This document shows, piece by piece, positions 45,886-55,120 of a DNA stretch of 64,000 bases (the first letter of the stretch is position 1; every line of letters begins with the position of its first letter). The position numbers and the translations under genes were made by a program. The stretch is from Tubulanus polymorphus. Taxonomy: Eukaryota > Nemertea > Palaeonemertea > Tubulaniformes > Tubulanidae. Where the stretch lies: contig NC_134025.1 in NCBI RefSeq assembly GCF_964204645.1, positions 18,134,001-18,198,000 of the forward strand, given 5' to 3'. Below the pieces are notes generated by a model. It did not search any database and had not been told where the DNA came from. It saw nothing but the letters and a program-made list of their open reading frames with translations.

Positions 45886-47382
45886 GCAGAAGGTGGAGAA
45901 GATATTCCATTGGAAGGCATGGGAAATAATAATGAAGGATATATTGATGATGATTATATGACTGCTGATACTAATATTGATAATGATAATGAATCAGCAT
46001 ATAATTCTAATTTAGCAGATAGTGGTTCTAAAGCCCCATCAACAGAGGAATATGATAAAAGAACTATATCGGAAATAGCTGCTGAAAATTTAAATCCAGA
46101 TTTAGTAAAACAAAATTTAGAATATAATGAATATATTTATAATTTCAAACCTATATTTGAAAAATCTGGATATAATATAAATGATAAAGTTGCCAGATTT
46201 TTAGTAAAAAAATTAAAGTTTTTAGATGGTGAATATTATTATAGTTTGAAAGATGATTCGGATTATTGTATAAATATCTCTAATAAAAATGAAGACAAAA
46301 TAATAGCAAAATCAACTTTGCTTAAGTCTGACTCATTACTATCTAGAATTAAGAGAATAATAAATAGTAATGAAATAGAAGATGTAACACAAGAAGAAAT
46401 AAATCAAAATAAAAGAGTATTTAGACAAAGAATTAATAAATTATTTGAAACAATCAAAGATAATCCAGAAACAGAAACAACTTCTGAACAGAATAAAACT
46501 TCCAAAACTAGTAAACTTAAATCAAATAAAGTTCCAATTGAAAAACTTTTACCAAATGGATTACTTGATGCAACAGATCAACAATTAGAAGATTTAGATA
46601 TATTTTCTGATAAAGCAATTAGAGAAATTATTAGTATAAGACTTGCATCTGATAAAATTGCGCATGATAAAAGTATAAGACTTGCATCTGATAAAATTGC
46701 GCATGATAAAAGTATAAGAGATTTTAAAATTAGAACTTAGATAAGAACTGTTAAAATTAAAGAAATAGAACAACTAAAATTAGATAGAGATAATAAAGTT
46801 ATTGAAGAAATCGAATTTAAAAAAAGAAATGCATATTTAGAAAAAGAAAAAGATGATTTAGAATATAACATAGAATTACAAAAAGAAGAAATTAAATTAT
46901 CATTAAAATCATAAGATTATTATATTAATAGATTAAAAGATGTTTTTAAAAGATATCTAATAAAACCAAATTCTAAAATATCATTGAAAGATAGAATAAG
47001 ATTATTATTTAAGTTTGAAGGTATCACAATTCTTTCAATTCTAACAGCTGTAACTATGTTATTTACAACAATTGGTTTAGCTATATCAAATGCTTTGAAA
47101 TCTACTCCTACTCCCAATAAACCGGATAAACCCCCAGATAATAATTCTATACAAGATAAAGTTAAGGATGGTTTAAAGAAATTAGCAAAATATCTATGGG
47201 AACTATCAAAGATATCTGCTGCAGCATTGCCAGGAGTTATTGCATCAATTGTTGGTTTTATATTGAATTCTGCAGGAAACATTATTAACTTTGCTGCTGA
47301 ACATATTATTTTATTTTTAATTACAGTTGTAAGTGCAATTATTTTTGGGTTAGTAAATATGATATCAAAAAATATCAAGTAA
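45883..47382 (+). pseudogene. Coiled-coil membrane protein (piece B, second copy)
   Basis: An open frame of 285 codons (45883-46740) is followed, after a stop at 46738 and another near 46912, by the membrane part at 46984-47382. The N-terminus is acidic (MAEGGEDIPLEGMGNNNEGY). The middle is polar and helical, with a perfect 11-residue duplication (SIRLASDKIAH twice, 46631-46710). The end has LTAVTMLFTTIGLAI, a proline-rich loop and LPGVIASIVGFILNSAG. In frame terms only two stop codons separate it from about 500 codons. It is likely a membrane-associated structural protein. Confidence 0.65.
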
Positions 47383-47402
47383 CCATGATAAAAAATAAAT
47401 AA

Positions 47403-47424
47403 TTAATTTTTTGTTAAATAAATG
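47403..47424 (+). promoter_or_regulatory. T-run/TAAATG start signature, capsid gene copy 2
   Basis: TTAATTTTTTGTTAAATAAATG: T-run 47407-47412, ATG at 47422. Confidence 0.65.
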
Positions 47425-48633
47425 AGTGGGAGTTATATAAGTCCTTCTAAGAATCATAGAATATCTAATGCTATTAAAGCAGAAAGATCACATCATATAA
47501 TTACTCATAACCCTTCTAATATTAATACCGATGAAACTTTTTATGTTCCAAATAGTATTTATTTATCAGCCGATATAAAAGTAATCGGTAATAATAATAA
47601 TTATGTTGTTGATAATGTTGGAAGATATTTGATTAAAAAGTTAACAATAAAGATTGGTCCAGAAACAGTTTTCTCATTAGATGATTATAATTTATTTATG
47701 CATTATAAAGATTTATGGTTAACTAAAGAAAATAGAAATAATATGATATTTCAGGGTATTCAATCAGAAAACCAAAATAAATTAAGATCAGAAGCTAATA
47801 GCGCAATATTAACTAATGATGTAGATAAATTGATAAAAAGTATATATGGAAGCAAATATAAAATTCCATTAGACTTTGAATTGATAAATAATAATGCACC
47901 TTTATATAAATACGCAATTCAAGAAAACGTTATATTCGAAATTACATTTGCTCCTGTTAATGAAACTGTAATATCTAGCGTTAATAAAGATATGAGCTAT
48001 AAATTATCGAATATATGTTTAGAATATGATACAGTAACTGATGAAAATATTACAAGTATAATTCAAACTCAATACAATCAAGGATTTTCATTATTATATG
48101 ATTATATTGATAAATTTAAAACTGTAACTATTAATGCAAATGATGAAATTATTAATGAGAATATTAACTTCCCAAGAAGATCTATTAAAGGTATATTAAT
48201 ATTTTTTACCATTGCAACATATACTAATGGTGCAATGAATGTTGATAATTATTATAATCCTGAAATAACAAAAGTTGAAAAAACTATCGAAGGAATAGCA
48301 AATAAAATATTTTGCCAAGGAATGAGAATGATTGATCAATGGCCAGAAATTAGAAAACATTTTATGAATGAAAAAGTGAAATCATCTGAAAATTGTAATA
48401 TTAATCAAATTGATTATTATACCGGTAATAAATACGCATTATGGTTAGATTTTAGAACAACAGAGGATAATTCATTACGTGGTTCTGGAAAAAAACTACA
48501 GAACACTAAAGATGGAATACAATTATTCATGACAAAGAATAAAGGAATCAAAAATTTTAAAATGCACATTTATATTATATCTGACGCGCAATTAAATATT
48601 GTAAATTCTCAATTAAATAGTGTTATGTATTAA
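47422..48633 (+). CDS. Major capsid protein, open copy (piece B, copy 2)
   Basis: 403 codons without interruption, MSGSYISPSKNHRISNAIKA to NSQLNSVMY. It aligns end to end with the broken copies at 40499-41742 and 2959-4206. Compared with copy 1 it lacks about 13 residues in frame after NINTDET (a loop-sized deletion). The family is a double jelly-roll capsid protein, and conserved blocks such as FPRRSIKGILIFFTIATY and RTTEDNSLRGSGKKLQNTKD are seen. It follows the membrane-protein block and precedes the C2H2 gene. It is the longest intact element gene here. Whether the shortened protein could fold is unknown. Confidence 0.8.
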   Translation: MSGSYISPSKNHRISNAIKAERSHHIITHNPSNINTDETFYVPNSIYLSADIKVIGNNNNYVVDNVGRYLIKKLTIKIGPETVFSLDDYNLFMHYKDLWLTKENRNNMIFQGIQSENQNKLRSEANSAILTNDVDKLIKSIYGSKYKIPLDFELINNNAPLYKYAIQENVIFEITFAPVNETVISSVNKDMSYKLSNICLEYDTVTDENITSIIQTQYNQGFSLLYDYIDKFKTVTINANDEIINENINFPRRSIKGILIFFTIATYTNGAMNVDNYYNPEITKVEKTIEGIANKIFCQGMRMIDQWPEIRKHFMNEKVKSSENCNINQIDYYTGNKYALWLDFRTTEDNSLRGSGKKLQNTKDGIQLFMTKNKGIKNFKMHIYIISDAQLNIVNSQLNSVMY

Positions 48634-48665
48634 AATTTTAACTTTTATACAAATATATATAATAA

Positions 48666-49514
48666 ATGGAAGGAGGTAAAGTATATAAACATATTCCATA
48701 CATCGATACACATGAAAATAATGATGGTTTATATTATGTAATACCTTGTAATATAGCTTTGATATTTGATCCTATTTTCAAAATTTATAAAACTAAACTA
48801 ATAGAAATCGATAATAATAAAAGTGAAGTTGTTGATAATTTAAGTAATGTAATTGATAATAATGTAATACCTTCTACATCTAATAATGTAATACCTACTA
48901 CATCTAATAATGTAATACCTACTACATCTAATAATGTAATACCTTCTACATCTAATAATGTAATACCTTCTACATCTAATAATGCAATAATATTAAATGT
49001 TAGTGAAAATAGAAATTATTGTGATTATTGTAAAGGTGAATTTTCAAACGCTCCATCAAATTGGAATAAACATATGAATACAAGGGTACATATAAATAAT
49101 GTAATAGATCGTGTTGGTTTAAAAGAATTTATAGAACACCCATTTAGATATGTTACAAAATTTGTTTCAAATGAAAAAGTAAATGGTAAAGAATTATATG
49201 AAGTTTTTTTATTAGCAACACCTAATAAAGATGAATTAGATTTAACCGATGCTAATAAAATATTAGGATCAAACACTGTAAATGAAATATTAGGAGCAAA
49301 CACTAAGAAAGATGATAATGAAAATACAGGAAAGCGCATTGATAATAAAGATTCTATGAAACTTAAATCAGAAAATAAAGATATAGTTGAGATGCCTAAT
49401 AAGTATATCAATAAACCAATTATTTATGAAGATACGGTAGAGCATTTGAATAAATTGTTAGGGTCTGATAGTGAAAGTGATTCAGAAAGTAATTATATAA
49501 CACTCAAAAAGTAA
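48666..49514 (+). CDS. C2H2 zinc-finger protein with NNVIPSTS repeats (piece B, copy 2)
   Basis: 282 codons. It begins MEGGKVYKHIPYIDTHENND. Five tandem octapeptides NNVIP(S/T)TS span 48858-48990. One classical C2H2-like finger follows at 49018-49096 (YCDYCKGEFSNAPSNWNKHM, with the second His in TRVH), then an acidic polar C-terminus ending SESDSESN. It lies directly after the capsid gene. In copy 1 the repeat is of an entirely different kind (EDNIE-K), while the first 20 residues and the finger remain comparable. Possible nucleic-acid-binding or late regulatory protein. Confidence 0.65.
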   Translation: MEGGKVYKHIPYIDTHENNDGLYYVIPCNIALIFDPIFKIYKTKLIEIDNNKSEVVDNLSNVIDNNVIPSTSNNVIPTTSNNVIPTTSNNVIPSTSNNVIPSTSNNAIILNVSENRNYCDYCKGEFSNAPSNWNKHMNTRVHINNVIDRVGLKEFIEHPFRYVTKFVSNEKVNGKELYEVFLLATPNKDELDLTDANKILGSNTVNEILGANTKKDDNENTGKRIDNKDSMKLKSENKDIVEMPNKYINKPIIYEDTVEHLNKLLGSDSESDSESNYITLKK

Positions 49515-49977
49515 TAAAGGTTGAAAATTGTATAAAATAATAGTAAATAAAAAAGGGGGTTTTAAGTATTAAGGTATTTAATACATATCTAATACGTATC
49601 TAATACGTATCTAATATGTATCTAATACATATTATTTGAAAATACCTTAAATTATATTTCTTTTTAAATTTATATTGAAACCTCAGTAATGATAAATAAC
49701 CTTTATTATTTTCAAACTTATTCATATATTGAAAATAAAAAATGAAAATAAATTGGTTGAAAATTGTATAAATAATATTTATTAGGGTATCTAATAGGGT
49801 ATCAGGTATTAGGTGGTATCAGGTATTAGGGTATCTAATAGGGTATCAGGTATTAGGGTATCTAATAGGGTATCTAATACATAGGTATTCAAATAGTTAT
49901 TTTATAAATTTATATTCATAGGGAAATTGTAGTCTCAGTAATAATTTTGAACCTTTATTATTCTTTAATTTATTCAT
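49515..49977. repeat. AT-rich intergenic region with GGTATCTAATA/GGTATTAG repeats
   Basis: It separates the rightward structural block from the leftward ATPase block, so it is where convergent transcripts end. It contains repeats TAATACGTATC and TAATAGGGTATC/AGGTATTAG (49560-49630; 49785-49880). The word GGTTGAAAATTGTATAAA appears at 49529 and again near 49756. The first of these with its G5T4 run matches the complement of 23475-23520 near the end of piece E. Confidence 0.65.
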
Positions 49978-50508
49978 TTATTCATCATGTAACTCAGTAG
50001 GTATAATTTGATTTTCTTCCAATGATTGTTGCATAGATTTTCTATCTTTGTTATAGAATAAAACTAGAAATCTTATATTCTCCCTAAAGTCTTTAACAAT
50101 TGAATTATATTTTTGATTTAAAACCCATGTTGTTATCCCAAAATGTCTTCTAGAGAAAGCTAAATAACATAACTCACTTTCTTTTACTTTTGAATCATGT
50201 AAATTTGCGCAATCATCTATAATGAATAATGTATTTGATCCTTTATAAGTATCAATTGCTATTTTTATACAATTATCTAAATTTTCTTTTACTGTTTTAG
50301 GATCTAATATAATAAACTTTTTCATCTTAACTATGTCTCTATTATATGTTTTATTCATTTCATAAGTAGGACAGAATAATATTATATTATCAAAATGATT
50401 CTTATAAATAGTTTCTAACAAATCTAATATGAAATGTGTTTTAACACAATTGGTTACACCAGTAACTAACATATTATGCGGTTCGAATATGAATAAATCT
50501 TTATTCAT
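49978..50508 (-). CDS. Packaging ATPase (A32/FtsK-HerA type)
   Basis: 176 codons, MNKDLFIFEPHNMLVTGVTN to IPTELHDE, somewhat short for the family. The Walker A region reads GVTNCVKTHF, where a glycine of the usual GxxGxGKT pattern has become Val before the Lys. The Walker B region is NTLFIIDDCANL. A helical sensor region follows (FSRRHFGITTWVLNQKYNSI). In Polinton-type elements this enzyme packages DNA into the capsid. It overlaps the integrase stop by a few bases on the same strand, suggesting joint expression. Frame is open, but the Walker A change may disable it. Confidence 0.8.
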   Translation of the reverse strand: MNKDLFIFEPHNMLVTGVTNCVKTHFILDLLETIYKNHFDNIILFCPTYEMNKTYNRDIVKMKKFIILDPKTVKENLDNCIKIAIDTYKGSNTLFIIDDCANLHDSKVKESELCYLAFSRRHFGITTWVLNQKYNSIVKDFRENIRFLVLFYNKDRKSMQQSLEENQIIPTELHDE

Positions 50509-51604
50509 TTATTCTTTTAATTTTACTAGATAAAATCCATTCATTAAACTTATCATCATATCCTTTATATTTCACCAAAGAATACTTTTTTCCTTTAAGA
50601 GATTTTGTTTTCAATACTTTTTCTATTTTGTATTCTATTTCATCTGGATTTGGTACAAGTGATAATTCTTGTTCATAGAAATAACCTAATATTTCTTCAT
50701 CTTTTAGATCTTCTAGTTTATAAACAAAAGGTTTAGTTAATATTATCTTTTTAATTTTAAATATTTCTTCAGTAAAATTAGGGGTATAACCTTTATAAAA
50801 GGTTTTTCTATATTTAGATATTCTGACGTGTTGTCCAATTTTGAATCTAGGTTCACCGAAATCATGTGTAACAAATGCTCCATATAAATTATTCCAAACT
50901 ATTTCCGTATTATCTTCTTTTCTAGCTTGTATAGGTTTCATATTTATAGAACTATGTTTAGAATTATTATAACATTTCACTAAATCATCTAATATATTTA
51001 TAGCCTCATCGATATATTTATATGTTTCATTAGCAGTAAAATATTTCCACATTCTAGTTTTCAATGTTTTATTGAATCTTTCTATAATAGATGCTTTTTT
51101 ATCTGAATGTGTTGAAAAATAATCTACATCGTTATCAGATAATAGTTTTTTGAAATGTTTGTTATAGAATTCCTTACCTTCATCAAATTGTATCTTATCT
51201 GGAATTGCTTCTTAAAATATAGATTTAAAAGCATTTGTCACTTCTATTCCAGTTTTATTTTTGATTGGAATTGACCATGCGTATCGACTGAATATGTCTA
51301 TAACATTCAGTATCCAGAAATATCCTTTGTTGTGTTCTTCTAAGTTCTTCATGTCAATTAAATCTGCTTGCCATTGTTGATCGATATATGAAACCATAAC
51401 TTTTCTTGTTAAATAAGTTTTATCCATTTTCTTGTGGATTTGATATGTTGGTTGATTTTGTAACCATGATCTTAATTCACTATATTTTATATTACCATTT
51501 TCATTATCAGATTTAATTTTACTTCATAATTCTGAAACGTTAGAATATGATACTTCACTTTCTGGGTTATAATATAACTCTCTTAAATATTGTTCTTTTT
51601 TCAT
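50501..51604 (-). pseudogene. Retroviral-type (rve) integrase with C-terminal chromodomain
   Basis: Start at 51604 (MKKEQYLRELYYNPESEVSY). About 367 codons with only two in-frame stops (51524-51526 and 51212-51214) and no frameshift. Catalytic acidic residues can be placed at WQADLIDM (first D), QFDEGKEFYN (second D) and SIIERFNKTLK (E). A C-terminal chromodomain is seen at YKIEKVLKTKS...LVKYKGYDDKFNEWIL. This is the classical Polinton/Maverick integrase and would insert the element into host DNA, the chromodomain perhaps guiding it to marked chromatin. Confidence 0.9.
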
Positions 51605-51610
51605 CTTATT

Positions 51611-51982
51611 TTAATCCATTAATAATAATTTAGATTTAGTTTCAATGACTTTATGATTTGACTTATTTTCTGGTATGATAGGTTTATTATCATTGGAATC
51701 ATTATTGTTATAATCAGATTTATACTTATATTTATATATTACACCGGATAATATAATAATTGTGATTAACCCAATTGTAATATATAAGTAATTATTTCTT
51801 CCACTATTCGAAGAATCAGATGGATTATTATTTGAATTAATATCAGATAAAGTCTGTGATTCATTTATATCAGTTAATTTCTTTTTCTTAGCTTTTTTTA
51901 ATTCTGAAGATCTTTTTCCCAATTCCTTTGCCCATTTAATTTGTTTCTCGGATCTAGCCTTTTTCTTAACTCCATCACTCAT
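51611..51982 (-). CDS. 123-residue single-pass membrane protein of the element
   Basis: Open frame MSDGVKKKARSEKQIKWAKE to KSKLLLMD. A very basic N-terminus with KKAKKKKLT is followed by a serine/asparagine-rich linker and one clear membrane segment (YLYITIGLITIIILSGVIYK). The start overlaps the end of the upstream gene (51975), a typical close-packed arrangement. The basic head could bind DNA. The layout recalls small core proteins of animal DNA viruses, but this is only a resemblance. Confidence 0.65.
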   Translation of the reverse strand: MSDGVKKKARSEKQIKWAKELGKRSSELKKAKKKKLTDINESQTLSDINSNNNPSDSSNSGRNNYLYITIGLITIIILSGVIYKYKYKSDYNNNDSNDNKPIIPENKSNHKVIETKSKLLLMD

Positions 51983-52577
51983 TTATTTTAGTTAATTTTT
52001 GTTCTGATTCATTTTCTGTTACGACGTTTGTTTGTAGTACATCTGTTTCGTTCTTACCTGATTTATATTCCATAGGCTTGATGTTCGAAAATGTTATGAC
52101 ACCAGTAGAAATTAATGTCATAACCGATCCTAATTGAAATGAAGCATAACCAACCCATTTTTGTAATTCAGTCATAACTAAATAGTCATTTTTCAAATCA
52201 CTATATAATTTATTTTCATCATCAATTGGTATTAACTGGTTACATAACTTAGAGTAACATTTGACAATACCATCTGCAATAGAATCATTTATTCTAGCTA
52301 ATCTTGCCTCTTAACAAATCTTAAAATATTTTATTACTTTATCTGGTTTCATAGAGTCTAGTTCTTGAAAAGTAATGATTCTGTTTAAAAACTCCTTAGA
52401 TTTTCCACCGGCAATCAATAGTTCTAGATGATGCTTACAATATAAGTAGTATTCATAATCAATATTGTTATTAACTTGAATAAAATCAGAAACAACTGTA
52501 TCTTTATTATCACTTATACCCAAATCATCTAATGTCTTTTCAATATCAATACTATTCTTATTAGATTTCTTTGACAT
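51975..52577 (-). pseudogene. About 200-residue membrane protein of the element, one stop
   Basis: The frame runs from MSKKSNKNSIDIEKTLDDLG (52577) through a TAA at 52311-52313 and continues in the same frame (EARLARINDSIADGIVKCY) to LTKINE. A hydrophobic stretch near the end (QLGSVMTLISTGVITFSN) probably spans a membrane. The single stop suggests recent decay. No known family recognised. It begins in the element's TATAAATG signature. Confidence 0.6.
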
Positions 52578-52805
52578 TTATATTAGAGAAAAAAAGCAAA
52601 AAAAAATATTATAAGTATTCTTCAAATGATACTAGTATCTCTTTAGATTAATACTAGCTTAGTTTAAGTTAAAGAATTCTAGTATTGGTTATTGTTTTTT
52701 TAGTATTTTTTATTTGTGATATAAAGTATTCTTTTTTTGAAAAGAAAATATTAAAAATATAATAGAATTCACTAGCTAGTTGAAGTTATTGTTTTTTAAT
52801 ATTTT

Positions 52806-53513
52806 TTATTTAAAATCTATTATTCTTGAACCACTCATTAAAGACTCAACGTATTGTTCATTATTTGGATCATTGTTCAATTGATCAATAAATTTCTTTG
52901 CCTTTGTTAACTGTTCTAAATATAACTGTAAATCTAGTTTATTAGATTTAATTATGTTTTCCTTCTTTTCTAAAGGTCTTAAATTCTTCCAATTCCAAAT
53001 AAGTTTTTTATTGTATTCATCATTCATGTTAAATTTAGTTATATAAAATAATGTTAATATTGTTAACACGTGATCAATATGGTAATAATCCCCATAATTA
53101 TCTATATTAATTTTATCATCGAATTGAAATATAATCCATGATTTGAAAAATTCATCTGAACAACCCAATAAATTAGATAGTGTTTCTGAATGTGTTTCTT
53201 CGTTGAATAATTGTGTTAATCTAGATCTTAAGCTTTGTTCCAATCTAAAATTAAGATCTGTTTGATATCTTTCTCTCATATATTCTGCCATATAATAATT
53301 ATAATGTTCTATATTATCTTCTCGGTATTGTTTGGTATATAGTTTAAAACAAGTTTTACAGCAATATTGAAAACCATCTTTGCTAATCTTACGCTTACTA
53401 AATTCTGTTGAAGCTAATTTATCTAATTCACATTTAGAACACTTCTTGTAGTATATATTTATAACACCAGTGTTATTTGTAATATTGATAATTTGTGGTT
53501 GTTCTGGTTCCAT
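52806..53513 (-). CDS. HNH-type endonuclease of the element
   Basis: 235 codons, MEPEQPQIINITNNTGVINI to SRIIDFK, fully open. Residues 20-55 have two CxxC pairs (CSKCELDKLAST; YCCKTCFKLY), likely a zinc ribbon. The nuclease core reads YYHIDHVL, then WNWKNLRPLEKKENIIKSNK, matching the H-H...N...N/K pattern of HNH enzymes found in large DNA viruses and phages. It is the outermost gene of the right arm. It may process replicating DNA or act as a selfish nuclease. Confidence 0.75.
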   Translation of the reverse strand: MEPEQPQIINITNNTGVINIYYKKCSKCELDKLASTEFSKRKISKDGFQYCCKTCFKLYTKQYREDNIEHYNYYMAEYMRERYQTDLNFRLEQSLRSRLTQLFNEETHSETLSNLLGCSDEFFKSWIIFQFDDKINIDNYGDYYHIDHVLTILTLFYITKFNMNDEYNKKLIWNWKNLRPLEKKENIIKSNKLDLQLYLEQLTKAKKFIDQLNNDPNNEQYVESLMSGSRIIDFK

Positions 53514-53659
53514 TTATTATACGTATTTTTTACTAAATTGGTTAATATTTTAGAATCCTCTTCCATTTCTTCGACCAACGTCATCCTTTTTCATTCCTCG
53601 CTGCTTTTGATAAGTTGTTTCGATTCCTTGATATCTAAATCATACCAGTTACAATACCC

Positions 53660-54145
53660 GCGTCACATGCGGACATACAGGCGCGCTTTTGCTTAATGCG
53701 CATGCGTTAATCATAATTATATATTCATTCTATAAATTCTGTAAAATAGAAACAACACATGCGTTACATGCGTTACATGCGGCCATGTATGGCCGGTTTG
53801 GATCAATGCACATGTGTTAATCATAATTATATATTCATTATGCAAATAGAAACAACTGAACATAGAAAATTCAAACGCATTCATGTTCTCGTTACATGCG
53901 TCACATGCGGCCATTTATGCGCGCTTTTGCTTAATGCGCATGCGCTAATCATAATTATATATTCATTCTGTAAAATAGAAACAACTGATCATAGAAAATT
54001 CAAACGCGTTCATGTCCGCGTCACATGCGTTACATGTGTCAGTCACATGCGGCCATTTATGGCCGGTTTTGCTTAATGCGCATGCGCTAATCATAATTAA
54101 ATATTCATTATGCAAATAGAAACGACCGAACATAGAACATTCACC
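53660..54145. repeat. Right-arm tandem repeat with TGCGCATGCGC palindromes
   Basis: About four units of roughly 120-150 bp. Each has GCGTCACATGCGGCCAT-type words, CGCGCTTTTGCTTAATGCGC followed by ATGCG, the run TAATCATAATTATATATTCA and AAATAGAAACAAC. The palindrome TGCGCATGCG(C/T) is at about 53696, 53935 and 54077. Not coding; the open frames across it are by-products. Confidence 0.75.
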
Positions 54146-54149
54146 AAGT

Positions 54150-55120
54150 AGATTTACACAATACATTATACAAGTTGTTCAGTCGTTTCTTCCAATACAT
54201 CATTTGATTTCTATAAATACAATTTATAATTACAAACTTTTTTCAATTGCTGGTAAATATTTAACTACATCAACAAATGTTAAACTTAATCATTGGAGTC
54301 TTAATGTTTTTGAAATTCTTAAATAGTTTCTTCGTCGATCTTTTGGCGATTCTTGTGTTTCTTGTGCTAATTTCTATTGGTTCGATATCCCCATTGCTGT
54401 TGATTCCTCAGTCAGAAACAGTATCTTGAGTTTCTCTATCACTTCTTGATGCGTATGGCGTTTTATTAATCTAAAAGATATTAGCGGCAACTCTAGCCAT
54501 CTAAAAGATATACTAAATACACTTAAATATATCTAAAGGTTTCATATTTAATAGCCCCAATAACTACAAAAAACAGTACTTACATTTAGATTTAGAATTG
54601 TAACCTATAAACTCTTAATTTCGTTTTGATAGATAGAATATCCTGAGCACAATGTTACAGCGTCTGTTCATTTCTTGCCACGTCATCTGGTTCCGGTTCT
54701 AGAGTGTTCTCTACACGTTTGTAATATTATGAGTCATATGTCTCGGCGTCATAGTAACAGCTGTAACAGCTGTGAATTTATAGATTTATTCCATAGCTCT
54801 TTACATGGAATGTATATAGGCTCAAATAGAATCATGTTCTAGTATAAACAGCTATGATTTATATCATGTATTATTTCAATCACACTTTAGTAACACTTTT
54901 AATGTTTAAAAATCTAACTCACACAAATATGAATATTGAAATAATGTTGTAAATATATCTATATATCTATTCTATAAGAGCCCACGCTTTACTCACACTT
55001 TTATATTGAATAATCTATCAATTTATATGTTATTCATATATATTTCATTCATGTATATAAATATTTTAAGAGTAATAGGGATAATAGGCTTTCATATTAA
55101 AGGTTGAAAGGGCTAGTGAG
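54150..55120. other. Right terminal region of piece B, non-coding
   Basis: AT-rich DNA without a supported gene. The last part (55068-55120: AGAGTAATAGGGATAATAGG, then GGTTGAAAGGGCTAGTGAGT) parallels the end of piece E at 23560-23615. Confidence 0.55.

Noticed and set aside
53759-54166. Open frames with C-V-T-C-G/H repeats resembling zinc-finger proteins
   Set aside because: They translate the right-arm tandem repeat in both strands and are not conserved as protein.
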